The notes: generated from the sequence alone by a model not told the origin. Counted from the stretch's first letter, positions 1 through 9,032 are shown. The stretch is DNA of 64,000 nucleotides from JBOZRQ01 sp050789255 (GCA_050789255.1 JBOZRQ010000015.1:124001-188000), one strand, 5' to 3'. Translations and numbers: made by a program.

Positions 1-2
1 TC

Positions 3-227
3 TGCCCGTACTCCAACCCGTCCTGGACCCCGCTCTTTGCATCGGCCTCGGCCGTGGTGGCGGAGACGGGGGGCGCCATGTCACACGCGGCCATCGTGGC
101 CCGGGAGTATGGCATCCCGGCGGTGATGGGAGTGGCCGGCGCGCTGCGGAGCATTGAAGACGGGGAGGAGCTTCTGGTGGACGGCAGCAGCGGGAAGGTC
201 ACACGGACCCGCAATATGGCAGGGTGA
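3..227 (+). CDS. PEP-utilising enzyme, C-terminal end (partial)
   Basis: The reading frame is open from the window edge and ends at TGA 225-227. It carries the phosphohistidine signature of the PEP synthase / pyruvate phosphate dikinase swivelling domain (ETGGAMSHAAIVAREYGIPA), in which the His of SHAA accepts phosphate, followed by the usual short tail (LLVDGSSGKV). Only about 74 residues are inside the window, so the substrate cannot be judged; PEP synthase, a rifampicin-phosphotransferase-like enzyme or an orphan swivelling domain are all possible. A strong shared terminator follows. Confidence 0.85.
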   Translation, partial: CPYSNPSWTPLFASASAVVAETGGAMSHAAIVAREYGIPAVMGVAGALRSIEDGEELLVDGSSGKVTRTRNMAG

Positions 228-271
228 AGCTGGGGCAAGTGCTCGGTAGGGATTCCAATGCCGGTATCAAA

Positions 272-303
272 AGCGGCGGGATGCTCGGTGCATCCCGCCG
301 CTT
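272..303. terminator. Bidirectional intrinsic terminator
   Basis: Perfect 12-bp stem (273-284 with 290-301), extended by AA/TT, with the 5-base loop TCGGT. It lies between the convergent PEP-enzyme tail and the epimerase gene. Confidence 0.85.
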
Positions 304-306
304 CAC

Positions 307-1152
307 TCATGTAGAGAGGCCTGACCGATATGTCGGGAAGAAGGGAGCCCAACCGAGGGCGGTTCGGATCTGGACGTTGCTGCACGCCAGGGAGCGGGTG
401 ACCGGCCCGCCGGGAGCCGGACCCGGCGCCCCGGTCTGCGCTGCGACAAACCCATAGAGCTCGCGATAGCTCACAGGGCGGTCGTCGACCACGTTGTAGA
501 CAGCGGCGGCGGGGGCATGCTCCATTGCCAGGACCACGGCGTGGGCCATGTCCGCGACGTGGATCAGCGAGACAAGGCCCTGCCCCTCGCCCGGAAGGCG
601 CAGGGTGCCGGCCCTCGCTCCGGCCCGCCAGGCCTCCTCCGCCCCTGTGCCGGGGCCGTAGAAGGCTCCGCCCCGCAGGACCGCCCAGTGCAGGGGGGAC
701 GCTTGGACGGCTGCTTCCATGTCAGCGGCGGATTGAATGAAGGGCGCCGGGTGAAGCGGCGTGGTCTCGTCGACGAGGCGGGCGCCCTGGTCCCCGTACA
801 GGAAGATGATGCTCTGCTGGATGTACCGGCGCACTCCCGCCTGCTCGCAGGCCGCCAGGAGGTTCTGCGTACCCTCCCGGCGGATTCGGTCGTTGAGGCT
901 CCAGTCGCCGCTGCCGCCCGGTTTGGGAATCGCCGTGGCCAGGTGCAGGGCGGCGTCGCAGCCGGCCGCTGCGCTTGGCAGGGACTCCGGGTCGAGGATG
1001 TCACCCAAGACGGCCTCCACCCCGGTCCGGCGGAGCGCCTCGGCCTGCTGGGCTGAGCGCACGACAGCCCGGACTGTATGGCCCCGCTCGATCAGCCTGG
1101 GGATGGTGTGGCGCCCCAGGACGCCGGTGGCTCCAAGAACGAGAACTCGCAT
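307..1152 (-). CDS. NAD(P)-dependent epimerase/dehydratase family protein
   Basis: The 281-residue protein starts with a Rossmann motif (VLGATGVLGRH, residues 5-15) typical of atypical extended short-chain dehydrogenases. An acidic residue in GDILDP and the segment HLATAIP follow. The canonical YxxxK is not obvious, so it may be a nucleotide-sugar epimerase, an NmrA-like sensor or a reductase. The start codon lies 3 bases after the stop of the upstream M20 peptidase gene, so it is the last gene of a three-gene minus-strand operon with two dipeptidases. Substrate unknown. Confidence 0.8.
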   Translation of the reverse strand: MRVLVLGATGVLGRHTIPRLIERGHTVRAVVRSAQQAEALRRTGVEAVLGDILDPESLPSAAAGCDAALHLATAIPKPGGSGDWSLNDRIRREGTQNLLAACEQAGVRRYIQQSIIFLYGDQGARLVDETTPLHPAPFIQSAADMEAAVQASPLHWAVLRGGAFYGPGTGAEEAWRAGARAGTLRLPGEGQGLVSLIHVADMAHAVVLAMEHAPAAAVYNVVDDRPVSYRELYGFVAAQTGAPGPAPGGPVTRSLACSNVQIRTALGWAPFFPTYRSGLST

Positions 1153-1155
1153 GGC

Positions 1156-2520
1156 TTACTTCCCGAACTCCTGGAGCAGGAGCGCCATGTGGCGAATGCC
1201 CTTCTCGAAGTCCGCCAGCCGGATCGACTCGTCCGGGGCGTGCGCCCGGCTGTTGTACCAGCCGGAGCCGGTGCTGACGATGGGCAGGTCGCTGAGGTAC
1301 TGGCCGAAGCCGTACATCGGGCCGGTGCCGGCCGAGGAGAGCTGGTAGACCGGCTCGGCGCCCCAGGCCTCACGGCCGGTCTCAACCACCAGCTTGACGA
1401 ACGGGGAGTTCGGGTCGGTCCAGTAGGCCCGCTGGCCGCTCAGGAGCTCCATCTCCACATCGGTGAAGCCGTGCTGGTCGAAGTGGCGCCGGAAGGCGGC
1501 GAAGATCGCCTTGGGATCCTGGCCGGGCACGAGACGGCAGTCGATCTTGGCCTGGGCCTGCTTGGGCAGCACGGTCTTGGAGCCCGGGCCGTAGTAGCCC
1601 GACTCCAGGCCACAGATGGTGCAGGTGGGCCGGAAGGTGAGGGCGTCGATCGCCTCTTCCTTGCCGGAGACGAGCAGCGGGTACTTCAGGCCCATGGACT
1701 GGCGCAGGCCCTCCTCGTCGAAGGGGCCAGACTGGGCGACGGCCCGCTGCTCCGGGGTGGGCTCGACGATCCCGTCGTAGAAGCCCTCGACCAGGACCTT
1801 GCCGTCGGGGCTCTTCAGGGTGGAGAGCGCCCAGGTGAGGCGCCAGGCGGCGTTCTCGATCACCGCGGCCAGCGAGGAGTGCATGTCGACCGTGGCGTGC
1901 TTGACCCACAGCTGCATGTAGGCCATGCCCTTGACGCCGCCGCACATCTCGGGGCGCCCCTGCCGGTTGACGCCGCCGAACTCCCAGATGCAGGCGTCGG
2001 CCTTGAACAGGTCTGCGTAGCGCTCCAGCGCCGGATAGAGCGCCGGGCTGCCGATCTCCTCCTCGCCCTCGATCAGGAACTTCACCTTGCAGGGGAGCTT
2101 ACCGCCGTTCAGCCCCCGGACCGCCCGGATGGCCGCGAGGCGGGCGGCGATCTCGCCCTTGTTGTCGGCGGTGCCGCGGCCGTAGATGATGCCGTCCTTG
2201 ACCTGCCCGCCGAAGGGCTCCGTGGTCCACTCCTCCAGCGGCTCAGCCGGCTGGACGTCGTAGTGGTCGTAGAAGAGCAGGGTGGCGTCGCTTTCGCCCT
2301 CGAACTCGGCGTAGATCACCGGGTTGCCGGGCACGCCCTCGGTGAGCACCCGGGTGGTGCCGCCGGCCTCCTGGATCAGGCGGCAGACCAGCTCAACGGT
2401 CTCGGGGATCCCCTTGCTCTGGGCGGCGACGCTGGGGAGCTGGACCATTTGCCGGAGCTCCGTCACCGCCCGGTCGAACTCTGCCGCTACGGCGGCCTTG
2501 ATCTGGTTCAGGTCGGCCAT
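1156..2520 (-). CDS. M20 family metallopeptidase (dipeptidase)
   Basis: The 454-residue protein has the di-zinc site of the M20/CPG2 family: YDHYDVQP with His86 and Asp88, the bridging Asp119 in GRGTADNKG, and the catalytic/ligand glutamates in EGEEEIGS (about 152-156). The size is usual for cytosolic Xaa-dipeptidases. ATG 2520 follows a good Shine-Dalgarno (AAGGAGGCG) and lies 16 bases after the paralogous peptidase gene. The tandem pair suggests intracellular peptide or modified-amino-acid turnover. Exact substrate not deducible. Confidence 0.9.
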   Translation of the reverse strand: MADLNQIKAAVAAEFDRAVTELRQMVQLPSVAAQSKGIPETVELVCRLIQEAGGTTRVLTEGVPGNPVIYAEFEGESDATLLFYDHYDVQPAEPLEEWTTEPFGGQVKDGIIYGRGTADNKGEIAARLAAIRAVRGLNGGKLPCKVKFLIEGEEEIGSPALYPALERYADLFKADACIWEFGGVNRQGRPEMCGGVKGMAYMQLWVKHATVDMHSSLAAVIENAAWRLTWALSTLKSPDGKVLVEGFYDGIVEPTPEQRAVAQSGPFDEEGLRQSMGLKYPLLVSGKEEAIDALTFRPTCTICGLESGYYGPGSKTVLPKQAQAKIDCRLVPGQDPKAIFAAFRRHFDQHGFTDVEMELLSGQRAYWTDPNSPFVKLVVETGREAWGAEPVYQLSSAGTGPMYGFGQYLSDLPIVSTGSGWYNSRAHAPDESIRLADFEKGIRHMALLLQEFGK

Positions 2521-2536
2521 GAGGTGCGCCTCCTTT

Positions 2537-3904
2537 TTACTTGCCCATCTCCGCCATGAAGAGGCAGTAGGCCCGCTGCATGCGGGTGAAGTTGCTGAGC
2601 CGGAAGAACTCGTTGGGGGCGTGCAGCCGCTCGTCGTTCTGGGTGCCGCCGATGCTGACGGTCTCGACGCCCAGCTGCTTCTTCAGCATGCCCAGAATCG
2701 GGATGGTGCCGCCGCCGCGGGTGTGGGTGGGCGCCTTGCCGGTCATGTCGGTCAGCACCCGCTCCAGGGCCTTCAGGGCCGGGTGGTCCAGGGGCAGCAG
2801 GTAGGGCTCGGCGTCACCCGGGTCGAGGTCGACGGTGACGGTGGCGTAGGCGGGGGTGTGCTTCTCGATGTGGGCCAGGAGCTTGGCCTTGACGTACTCA
2901 GGGGTCTGGTCGGCCACCAGGCGGCAGGTGATCTTGGCGTGGGCCTCGGCGGGGATTACCGTCTTGGTGCCGGCGCCCTGGTAGCCGCCGAAGATGCCAT
3001 TGATCTCCAGGGTGGGCCGGGCGGCCACGCGCTCCAGCGGGGTGAACTCCGGCTCGCCGAAGGTGGCCTTCATGCCGTTGCGCTGGAGGTAGGCCTCGGG
3101 CTTGAGCGGGTGCTTGGCGATCTGCTCCCGGTCGGCGTCGGTGAGGGGGCGCACCTGGTCGCAGAAGCCCTCCACGGTGATGCGGCCCTCGGGGTCGCGC
3201 ATGGAGTCGAGCAGACGCACCAGGGCGTGGATGGAGTTGGGGGCCATGCCGCCCTGACCGGAGTGCACGTCGGTGCTGGCGGTGCGGAGGTTGACCTGCA
3301 TGCCGATGAGGCCCCGGGGGCCGGTCAGGATGGTGGGCGCATCCTCCGTGCCGTTGCCGCTGTCGGCGCTGACGGCCAGGTCGCAGGCCAAGCGCTCACG
3401 GTTGGCCTCGATGAAGGCCGGGAGCGACGGGCTGCCGACCTCCTCCTCGCCCTCGAAGATGAACTTGACGTTGACCGGAAGGGCGCCGGCGGTCTTGAGC
3501 ATCGCCTCGCAGGCGACGACGGCCATGAGCAGGTTGCCCTTCATGTCCGAGGCGCCGCGGGCGAAGACCTTGCCGTCCTTGACGGCGGGCTCGAAGGGCG
3601 GGCTCTCCCAGAGCGCCAGCGGGTCCACGGGCTGCACGTCGAAGTGGCCATAGATGAGCAGGGTAGGCTTGCCCGGGGCGTGGAGCCAGTCGCCGTAGAC
3701 CACCGGGTGGCCCGCCGTGGCAATCACCTCGACGTTCTCGATGCCAGCGGCGCGCATGCGGCTTGCCGTCCACTCGGCCGCCCGCTTCACCTCGCCGGCC
3801 TGGGCCGGGTCGGTGGAGATGCTGGGGATCCTCAGCAGGTCGAGAAACTCACCGATGAACTGCTCCTGGTGCTCAGTCAGGTACTGCTGCCAGCGCTCGG
3901 CCAT
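2537..3904 (-). CDS. M20 family metallopeptidase (dipeptidase), paralogue
   Basis: The 455-residue protein is homologous along its length to the downstream gene. Metal-site motifs are IYGHFDVQP (His87, Asp89), ARGASDMKG (Asp120) and FEGEEEVGSPS (Glu153/154). Its C-terminal THTRGGGTIPI and NDERLHAPNEF are typical of M20 dipeptidases. It starts at ATG 3904 behind a GGAGGTG site and is the first gene of the operon. The two paralogues probably differ in peptide preference; this is inference. Confidence 0.9.
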   Translation of the reverse strand: MAERWQQYLTEHQEQFIGEFLDLLRIPSISTDPAQAGEVKRAAEWTASRMRAAGIENVEVIATAGHPVVYGDWLHAPGKPTLLIYGHFDVQPVDPLALWESPPFEPAVKDGKVFARGASDMKGNLLMAVVACEAMLKTAGALPVNVKFIFEGEEEVGSPSLPAFIEANRERLACDLAVSADSGNGTEDAPTILTGPRGLIGMQVNLRTASTDVHSGQGGMAPNSIHALVRLLDSMRDPEGRITVEGFCDQVRPLTDADREQIAKHPLKPEAYLQRNGMKATFGEPEFTPLERVAARPTLEINGIFGGYQGAGTKTVIPAEAHAKITCRLVADQTPEYVKAKLLAHIEKHTPAYATVTVDLDPGDAEPYLLPLDHPALKALERVLTDMTGKAPTHTRGGGTIPILGMLKKQLGVETVSIGGTQNDERLHAPNEFFRLSNFTRMQRAYCLFMAEMGK

Positions 3905-3977
3905 GGGGACACCTCCGCAAATAGTTCGTAGATCGAAGTTCTATAGAGCTGGTCTTGTGTTCCTGCAAGGAAAGAAA

Positions 3978-4000
3978 AACGCCAGCAGGGCGCTGGCGTT
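3978..4000 (-). terminator. Intrinsic terminator after bacilliredoxin gene
   Basis: 9-bp stem (3978-3986 with 3992-4000) and 5-base loop. On the minus strand it is followed by a T-rich tract (complement of AAAGAAAAA at 3971-3979). Confidence 0.8.
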
Positions 4001-4012
4001 GTTACGATCGGA

Positions 4013-4441
4013 CTATGCTTGCCCGGCGGCCTTGACGGCGTCGGCGATCTTGGCGGCGACGGCCTGGGGGCTGCTGCCTTCGATCATGTGGCGGTGGATC
4101 ATGGTGACGATTTTGCCGTCCTTCATGACCGCGACGGAGGGCGACGAGGGCGGGTAGCCTTCCCACAGGGCGCGGGCGGCGGCGGTGGCCTCCTTGTCCT
4201 GGCCGGCGAAGACGGTGTAGAGGTGGTCGGGCTTGATGCCCTGCTGCAGCGCCAGGGCGGCGCCGGGCCGGGCGATGCCGCCCGCACAGCCGCAGACGGA
4301 GTTGACGAAGACCACGGAGGTGCCCTTGGCGTTGGGCAGCGTGCTGTTGACATCCTCCGGCGTCTTCAGTTCTTCATAGCCAAAGCGGGTGAGCTCCTCG
4401 CGCATCTGGCTGATCATGGGCGCCCACATGTTGAGCTCCAT
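4013..4441 (-). CDS. BrxA/BrxB family bacilliredoxin
   Basis: The 142-residue product matches the YphP/YqiW (bacilliredoxin) family in length. It has the diagnostic CGC active site in NSVCGCAGGIARP. In Bacillus these thiol proteins remove bacillithiol from S-bacillithiolated proteins. The start is placed at ATG 4441 (MELNMWAPM), because GGGGAGGG lies about 10 bases upstream and the family begins here; the open frame reaches 4504 but adds 21 unlikely residues. It is monocistronic with its own terminator. It implies a bacillithiol-like thiol pool, not shown in the window. Confidence 0.88.
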   Translation of the reverse strand: MELNMWAPMISQMREELTRFGYEELKTPEDVNSTLPNAKGTSVVFVNSVCGCAGGIARPGAALALQQGIKPDHLYTVFAGQDKEATAAARALWEGYPPSSPSVAVMKDGKIVTMIHRHMIEGSSPQAVAAKIADAVKAAGQA

Positions 4442-4528
4442 AGGTAAGACCCTCCCCTGAGTAACTTCCAAGACTAGTATGTTCCGTCGTTTTAGACGGA
4501 GCATGCATCCCGCGAGGATACGGGAGGG

Positions 4529-6142
4529 TCACAGCCCGACGGGGAGCTTGCCGCCCGCAGGGGCAGCGCCGGCCAGGACCGCCGCGAGGCCCGCCATCAT
4601 GACGGGCTGGCTGGAGCAGGTGGCCATGACGGTGGCTCCTTCGGGCAGGAGCGGCAGGTCGGTCGGGTCGCGAAGAACGGCGATGACCAGGGGCCGGTCG
4701 GCGGCTGCCAGGGTCCGAGCAAGCTCCAACTGCCCCTCATAGCGCCAGGCGTTGATCGTCGCCAGGACGACAAGACCGGCGGTGGCGGCAGCCTGGAGGA
4801 CGCGCTGGCGATCCGCCTCCCCCGCCTCGATGGCGATGATCTCTTCCTGCACGGCAAAGCCGCGGGCGGCCAGCTCGGCGGCGAGGGTAACCGGCTTGCC
4901 CCCGGTGATGTCGGCCGGGGTCTGGTTCTCCTGCCGGGGCGCCACCACCAGGATGTCGGCGCCCAGGGGCAGCGGTAGCACCGCACGGGGGTCGCGCTGC
5001 AGGCAGACGGCCCGGGGCGCCAGAGCAGCGACCTGCTCCCGGTGCTCGGCGAGCATGGCCCGGTGGGCGCCCGGGTCGAAGCGGCCCAGAAACCCTGCGG
5101 CGGCGCGCCGGGCAGCGACCTTCTCCCGCAGGGCGCTGATGCGGGCCACCGACTGGGCCAGGCGCTCCCGGGTGATGCGGCCGGTGCGTACGGCCTCCCG
5201 CACGGCGGCAAAGGCCCGCTGGCGGGCGGACTCATCAAAGACGATCAGGGGGATGTCGGCGCCGGCCTCCAGGGCCATGACGGCAGCCTCGGCGATCTCC
5301 CACTGCCCCTGGATGCCCCACATTTCCAGGGCGTCGGTGACAATGACGCCGTCGAAGCCGATGTGCCGCCGCAGCAGGCGATCGAGCACCACGGGGTTGA
5401 GGGTGGCGGGGAGGTTGGCATACCTGCCGTCCGGGTCGAGCACGCTGCCAGCCAGGGCGGGGAACAGGATGTGCGCCGTCATGACGGCATCGACGCCGGA
5501 CGCGACGGCCGCCGCAAAGGGCGGCAGGTGGACCGCCTCCAGGCGGGCCAGGTCATCGGTGAGAACGGGCAGGCCCAGGTGGGAATCCACCGCGGTGTCG
5601 CCGTGCCCGGGGAAGTGCTTGGCCGTAGCTGCGACGCCGCCTTCCTGCATGCCCTGAATCAGGGGCAGGGCCATTTCGGCCACGGAGCGGGGGCGGTCGC
5701 CGAAGGAGCGCACCCCGATGACGGGATTGCGAGGGTTGACGTTGACGTCCACGACGGGCGCCCAGTTGAGGTTGAAGCCCAGGGAGGCGAGTTCCCGCCC
5801 CATGATTCGCCCGACGGTGCGGGCGGCGCGGGGATCCGCGACGGCGCCCAGCGCCATGTTCCCCGGCAGGTTGGTCGCCTCACCGGACTGCAGCGGAGAG
5901 AGGCTGCCGCCCTCGTGGTCGAGGGCGAAGAGCGGCACCTGTGTGACCCCACGCCGTGCGATGGCCCGCTCGATCTGTTCGAGCAGTTCGGCGGTCTGCT
6001 CCGGCGACTCGACGTTGTGCGGGCCGATATGTACGCCGCCAAAGGGAAACTGCTCGAGGCTGCGGTGCCACTCGGGGGTCAGGGAGGTCCCGGGAATGCC
6101 CGCCAGAAAGAGCTGGGCGATCTGTAAGTCAAGCTCCGACAC
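4529..6142 (-). CDS. nagZ: Glycoside hydrolase family 3 beta-N-acetylhexosaminidase
   Basis: The 537-residue protein carries the GH3 NagZ-type signature AKHFPGHGDTAVDSHLGLP (about 174-192), which contains the His/Asp general-acid pair (Asp186, His188). The likely nucleophile is Asp270 in VIVTDALEMWGI. It would release N-acetylglucosamine from muropeptides or chitin-type oligosaccharides. No signal peptide, so cytoplasmic peptidoglycan recycling is favoured. The last 190 residues form a second domain, as in longer Gram-positive NagZ enzymes. Start is GTG 6142 behind GGAGGTGG. Confidence 0.9.
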   Translation of the reverse strand: MSELDLQIAQLFLAGIPGTSLTPEWHRSLEQFPFGGVHIGPHNVESPEQTAELLEQIERAIARRGVTQVPLFALDHEGGSLSPLQSGEATNLPGNMALGAVADPRAARTVGRIMGRELASLGFNLNWAPVVDVNVNPRNPVIGVRSFGDRPRSVAEMALPLIQGMQEGGVAATAKHFPGHGDTAVDSHLGLPVLTDDLARLEAVHLPPFAAAVASGVDAVMTAHILFPALAGSVLDPDGRYANLPATLNPVVLDRLLRRHIGFDGVIVTDALEMWGIQGQWEIAEAAVMALEAGADIPLIVFDESARQRAFAAVREAVRTGRITRERLAQSVARISALREKVAARRAAAGFLGRFDPGAHRAMLAEHREQVAALAPRAVCLQRDPRAVLPLPLGADILVVAPRQENQTPADITGGKPVTLAAELAARGFAVQEEIIAIEAGEADRQRVLQAAATAGLVVLATINAWRYEGQLELARTLAAADRPLVIAVLRDPTDLPLLPEGATVMATCSSQPVMMAGLAAVLAGAAPAGGKLPVGL

Positions 6143-6196
6143 AGGGCCACCTCCACGTCTCCGTCTCCACGGTCGCGGATTCGCCCTCGCCCCGGT

Positions 6197-7435
6197 TTAC
6201 TCCTCTTCTTCCTGACGGGGACCCAGTCGGATTCCTGCTGGCGGGGTTGGAGTGCCGGGGTCGAAGGTGACCACCCGCCCCGGGACCGCGTGGGGCCGCC
6301 CCAGGAGCAAGTACAGGCCGCCGATCACGACGCCGGCGCCCGCATAGAGGGCCCAGGGCAGGCCGGGGCGGCCGGCGCCCAGGGCGTACTCCATCAGGCT
6401 GCCCCCCGCCAGGTTCCCTACCGCCTCGCCCAGGCCCCAGGCCAGGGTAGCGATGCCGAAGTAGGCGCCGAGCACCCCGGGCCTCGCCATGGCCGTAACG
6501 GCGGCATCCGACGTGGGGATGACGAACATCTCACCGACGACGAATACGAGCACCGCCAGCACCAGGGCCGGGAAGGTCCGGGCAAAGCCGACAAGCCCCA
6601 GGCCGGCGCCCAGGAGCACGGTGCCAAGCGCCATGGCCGTGTTGGTCTGCATCCGGGCGACGACGTAGCGGGTGATTGGCACCTGCAGGAGGATGACGGT
6701 CAGGCTGGTGAGGGTGAACAGCAGGCCGATCGATGCCTCCAGACCGAGCACCCGGCTGGCGTAGAGCGGCACGGAGATCGACAGCTGGGTGAAGAGCGCC
6801 CAGACCAGCCCGGTGACCAGGGCGAAGAGCATGAAGGGCAGGTGGGTCATCAGGTCGCCGAAGGGCTCCCGAGTCCGCTGCTCGCCGACCGGCTCTCCCT
6901 CCAGGAACGTCCACGTGGCCACACCCAGCACAGCATGCACGGCCGCCGCAGTCCCGAACAGCACCGGGAGCGGCCCCCGCACCAGGAGGGCGCCCAGCAG
7001 GGGGCCGGTGCTGGTGCCGATGTTGGCCGCGATGCCGCGCCAGGAGAAGACGGTCGCCTTGTTCTCCTCGGTGGCCAGCACGGCGATGCCCGCCTTGGCA
7101 GCCGGGGCGTACAGGCCGCCCCCGAGGCCTGCCACCGCAGAGGCAAGGACATAGTACCAGAAGCCCCCGCTCACCGCGAACATGGCGATGCCCGCCGTGC
7201 GCAGGACCAGGCCCCCCAGCATGACGGCCTTGCGGCCAATCCGGTCGGACATGACACCGCCGGCGGTGCTGCCGACGAGCAGCAGTACGGACTGAACGGC
7301 CAGCACGGTGCCGGCCTCCGCCGGTGTAAGCCCCCGCCGGGTGGTGAAGAGCACGGCGAAGAAGGGCAGGATCAGGTACCAGCCAGCATGAAACAGCAAG
7401 ACCCCGGCGAGCAGCACTTTGAGGCTCCGGCCCAT
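6197..7435 (-). CDS. Major facilitator superfamily transporter
   Basis: About 412 residues with around 12 hydrophobic segments and an MFS loop motif GGVMSDRIGRKAVMLGG between helices 2 and 3. That places it with MdtH/YfcJ-like drug or sugar efflux carriers; substrate unknown. The frame is open to 7567, but the upstream part runs into a dispersed repeat and is not membrane-like, so ATG 7435 (MGRSLKVLLAG) is chosen. This ATG sits directly behind a terminator-like hairpin, and no free ribosome site is visible, so the exact start is uncertain. Confidence 0.85.
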   Translation of the reverse strand: MGRSLKVLLAGVLLFHAGWYLILPFFAVLFTTRRGLTPAEAGTVLAVQSVLLLVGSTAGGVMSDRIGRKAVMLGGLVLRTAGIAMFAVSGGFWYYVLASAVAGLGGGLYAPAAKAGIAVLATEENKATVFSWRGIAANIGTSTGPLLGALLVRGPLPVLFGTAAAVHAVLGVATWTFLEGEPVGEQRTREPFGDLMTHLPFMLFALVTGLVWALFTQLSISVPLYASRVLGLEASIGLLFTLTSLTVILLQVPITRYVVARMQTNTAMALGTVLLGAGLGLVGFARTFPALVLAVLVFVVGEMFVIPTSDAAVTAMARPGVLGAYFGIATLAWGLGEAVGNLAGGSLMEYALGAGRPGLPWALYAGAGVVIGGLYLLLGRPHAVPGRVVTFDPGTPTPPAGIRLGPRQEEEE

Positions 7436-7470
7436 AAAGAAAGAGCACCCCCACTTGAGGTAGGGTGCCC
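7436..7470 (-). terminator. Terminator-like hairpin directly before the MFS start codon
   Basis: Reading the minus strand, an 8-bp stem with one G.U pair (7463-7470 with 7443-7450) is followed by TTTCTTT and then at once by the ATG. The G-rich 3' arm could also hold the ribosome site. It may end read-through from upstream or act as an attenuator. Confidence 0.5.
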
Positions 7471-7528
7471 TTTTCTGGCCGCACACAGATGCCCGGCCTT
7501 GAAGTGAGGTCTTCCGGACATTTTTATG

Positions 7529-7809
7529 GCCGCGGATGCGCGGATTACGCTGATTTCGGCAATACACGCTGATGACCGAGGGAAGATTACCAGGGATTAT
7601 ATTATTTATATATATTTACCAAAATCGTCAGCCCTGGACATCCGCGATTGGTTCGGACTTACGGCAATACACTGGACAAGGAGGGTAACCCTGGTCAATC
7701 CGCGTCTGGTTCGGAAATCTGCGTAATCCGCGCATCCCGAGCACGGCGCCGCAAAGCGGCGATGCCGTGCGGGGGACGAAAAGGCGTGAAACGCCGAAAA
7801 GTCCGCGGC
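7529..7809. repeat. Dispersed structured repeat, copy 1
   Basis: A 281-bp non-coding element. Its ends are inverted versions of one motif (GCCGCGGATGCGCGGATTAC at the left, its complement near 7725-7737). The core is AT-rich (about 7594-7620). The right part folds into compound hairpins (7742-7771 and about 7779-7803). A second copy lies in opposite orientation at 20597-20819. Together with the MFS leader it fills the gap between the MFS and YwiC-like genes. Confidence 0.8.
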
Positions 7810-7829
7810 AAATAAATGCCCGGAAAGCC

Positions 7830-8600
7830 CTAGACCAGTGCCACCATGAGGAGTACACCAAACAGAATGGTAAGCCGCTGCTCGCCCTGGCCGATGACAG
7901 CCAGGTTGACGGCCTCGCCGGCCCGCATGGCGCCGTAGACCGCCCAGGCGGCTGGCAGCAGCAGGGCGCCCGGGACCCACCAGGTGACCAGGCCAGTCGC
8001 CGCCGCGGCGCAGCCGGCGGCGAGGGCGCCCAGGTGCAGGGCGACCGAGATCGCCCGGAACCCGGTGGACTTGCGCTCCCGGGCGAGGGTCTTCACCCGG
8101 AAGATCGAGCCCCCGAAGAAGGCGCCGGCAGCAAGCGCCAGGGTCCAGCCCTCGACGCCCACCTGGCCGGTGGCCGCCAAATAGTACAGGGGTCCGCCCA
8201 GCATCAGGCCCGCGGCGGCCAGGAGCCCGGCAGCGACGGAGCGGGTATGGCCGTGGTCGGCGAGCCACTGGACGACCAGGAGCAGCACGGCCGCCGAGAG
8301 CAGCAGGGCCAGCGTCACCGGGTAGAAGATCACCACCGGCCCCAGCAGGGTGACCCCCAGACCGGCGAAGATGAGCAACCACAAGCGAGCGGTCTCCGGG
8401 CTCGACCGGGCCATGCCGGCCTTACCGCTGGCGCCGGCGCCCCGCAACACCTCAATCGGGCCACGGGCACAATAGGCAAAGAACCAGCCCAGTATAGCCA
8501 GGACGCCCAACAGGTCGGGACCGGCCGTCACCAAGGCGACCACAGGCGGCGTAATCAACATGGCCCAGGCCCCATGCTCCCGGGGCAGCGGCGCACTCAT
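7830..8600 (-). CDS. YwiC-like membrane protein
   Basis: About 256 residues with some seven hydrophobic helices. The N-terminal PREHGAWAMLITP is the recognisable YwiC-like family motif. Function of the family is unknown; in Bacillus ywiC lies near nitrate-respiration genes. ATG 8600 is preferred over 8657 because GGAGGG lies just upstream of it. It is divergent from the Hpt protein gene and ends next to the dispersed repeat. Confidence 0.75.
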   Translation of the reverse strand: MSAPLPREHGAWAMLITPPVVALVTAGPDLLGVLAILGWFFAYCARGPIEVLRGAGASGKAGMARSSPETARLWLLIFAGLGVTLLGPVVIFYPVTLALLLSAAVLLLVVQWLADHGHTRSVAAGLLAAAGLMLGGPLYYLAATGQVGVEGWTLALAAGAFFGGSIFRVKTLARERKSTGFRAISVALHLGALAAGCAAAATGLVTWWVPGALLLPAAWAVYGAMRAGEAVNLAVIGQGEQRLTILFGVLLMVALV

Positions 8601-8689
8601 GCAGAGCACCCTCCTCGAACAAAGGGAAATGGCGGAGCCGGGTTGAATTGAATCCAACCTAAGACGGATCGTAGCCGGGAGGCCACACG

Positions 8690-9016
8690 TTGTTTAATAC
8701 ACCTGAGTTTCAGGCGCTTCGCCGTGAATATCTGTCGGGCGCCCTGGAGCGCTGCGGACATCTGGAACAGGAAGCCGGCCGGCTCCGCGGCGGCGAGCCG
8801 GTGGACCTGAAGGCCCTGCGCCAGGAGATTCACAAGTTCCGCGGCAGCGGCGGCTTCTATGGGTTCGCCGCCCTCTCGCAGGCCTCCGGACAGGCCGAGG
8901 ACCAGCTGATCCTGACGATTGACGGGGAGATCGAGCAGCAGAACGAGGCGCTGGCGGAGCTGGTCAATCAGGTGGTTCTCCTCGCCCGGGCCGCAGCCAC
9001 CGAGGTTGGACTATAG
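8690..9016 (+). CDS. Hpt domain phosphotransfer protein
   Basis: The 108-residue all-helical protein has the histidine phosphotransfer motif HKFRGSGGFYGF, with the likely phosphorylated residue His48. The start is TTG 8690, set by CGGGAGG 7 bases upstream. It stands alone and converges on the hybrid kinase gene, sharing its terminator. It is the natural carrier between the two receivers of that kinase and another receiver such as the single-domain regulator at 11391; this pairing is inferred from position. Confidence 0.85.
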   Translation: MFNTPEFQALRREYLSGALERCGHLEQEAGRLRGGEPVDLKALRQEIHKFRGSGGFYGFAALSQASGQAEDQLILTIDGEIEQQNEALAELVNQVVLLARAAATEVGL

Positions 9017-9032
9017 TTGCCAGGCCCGATGA

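Noticed and set aside
224..457. 77-residue frame at the window start
   Set aside because: It spans the terminator and runs antisense to the epimerase gene.
7606..8382. 258-residue minus-strand open frame
   Set aside because: It crosses the dispersed repeat and overlaps the YwiC-like gene in a different frame; the sequence is arginine/proline-rich without family features.
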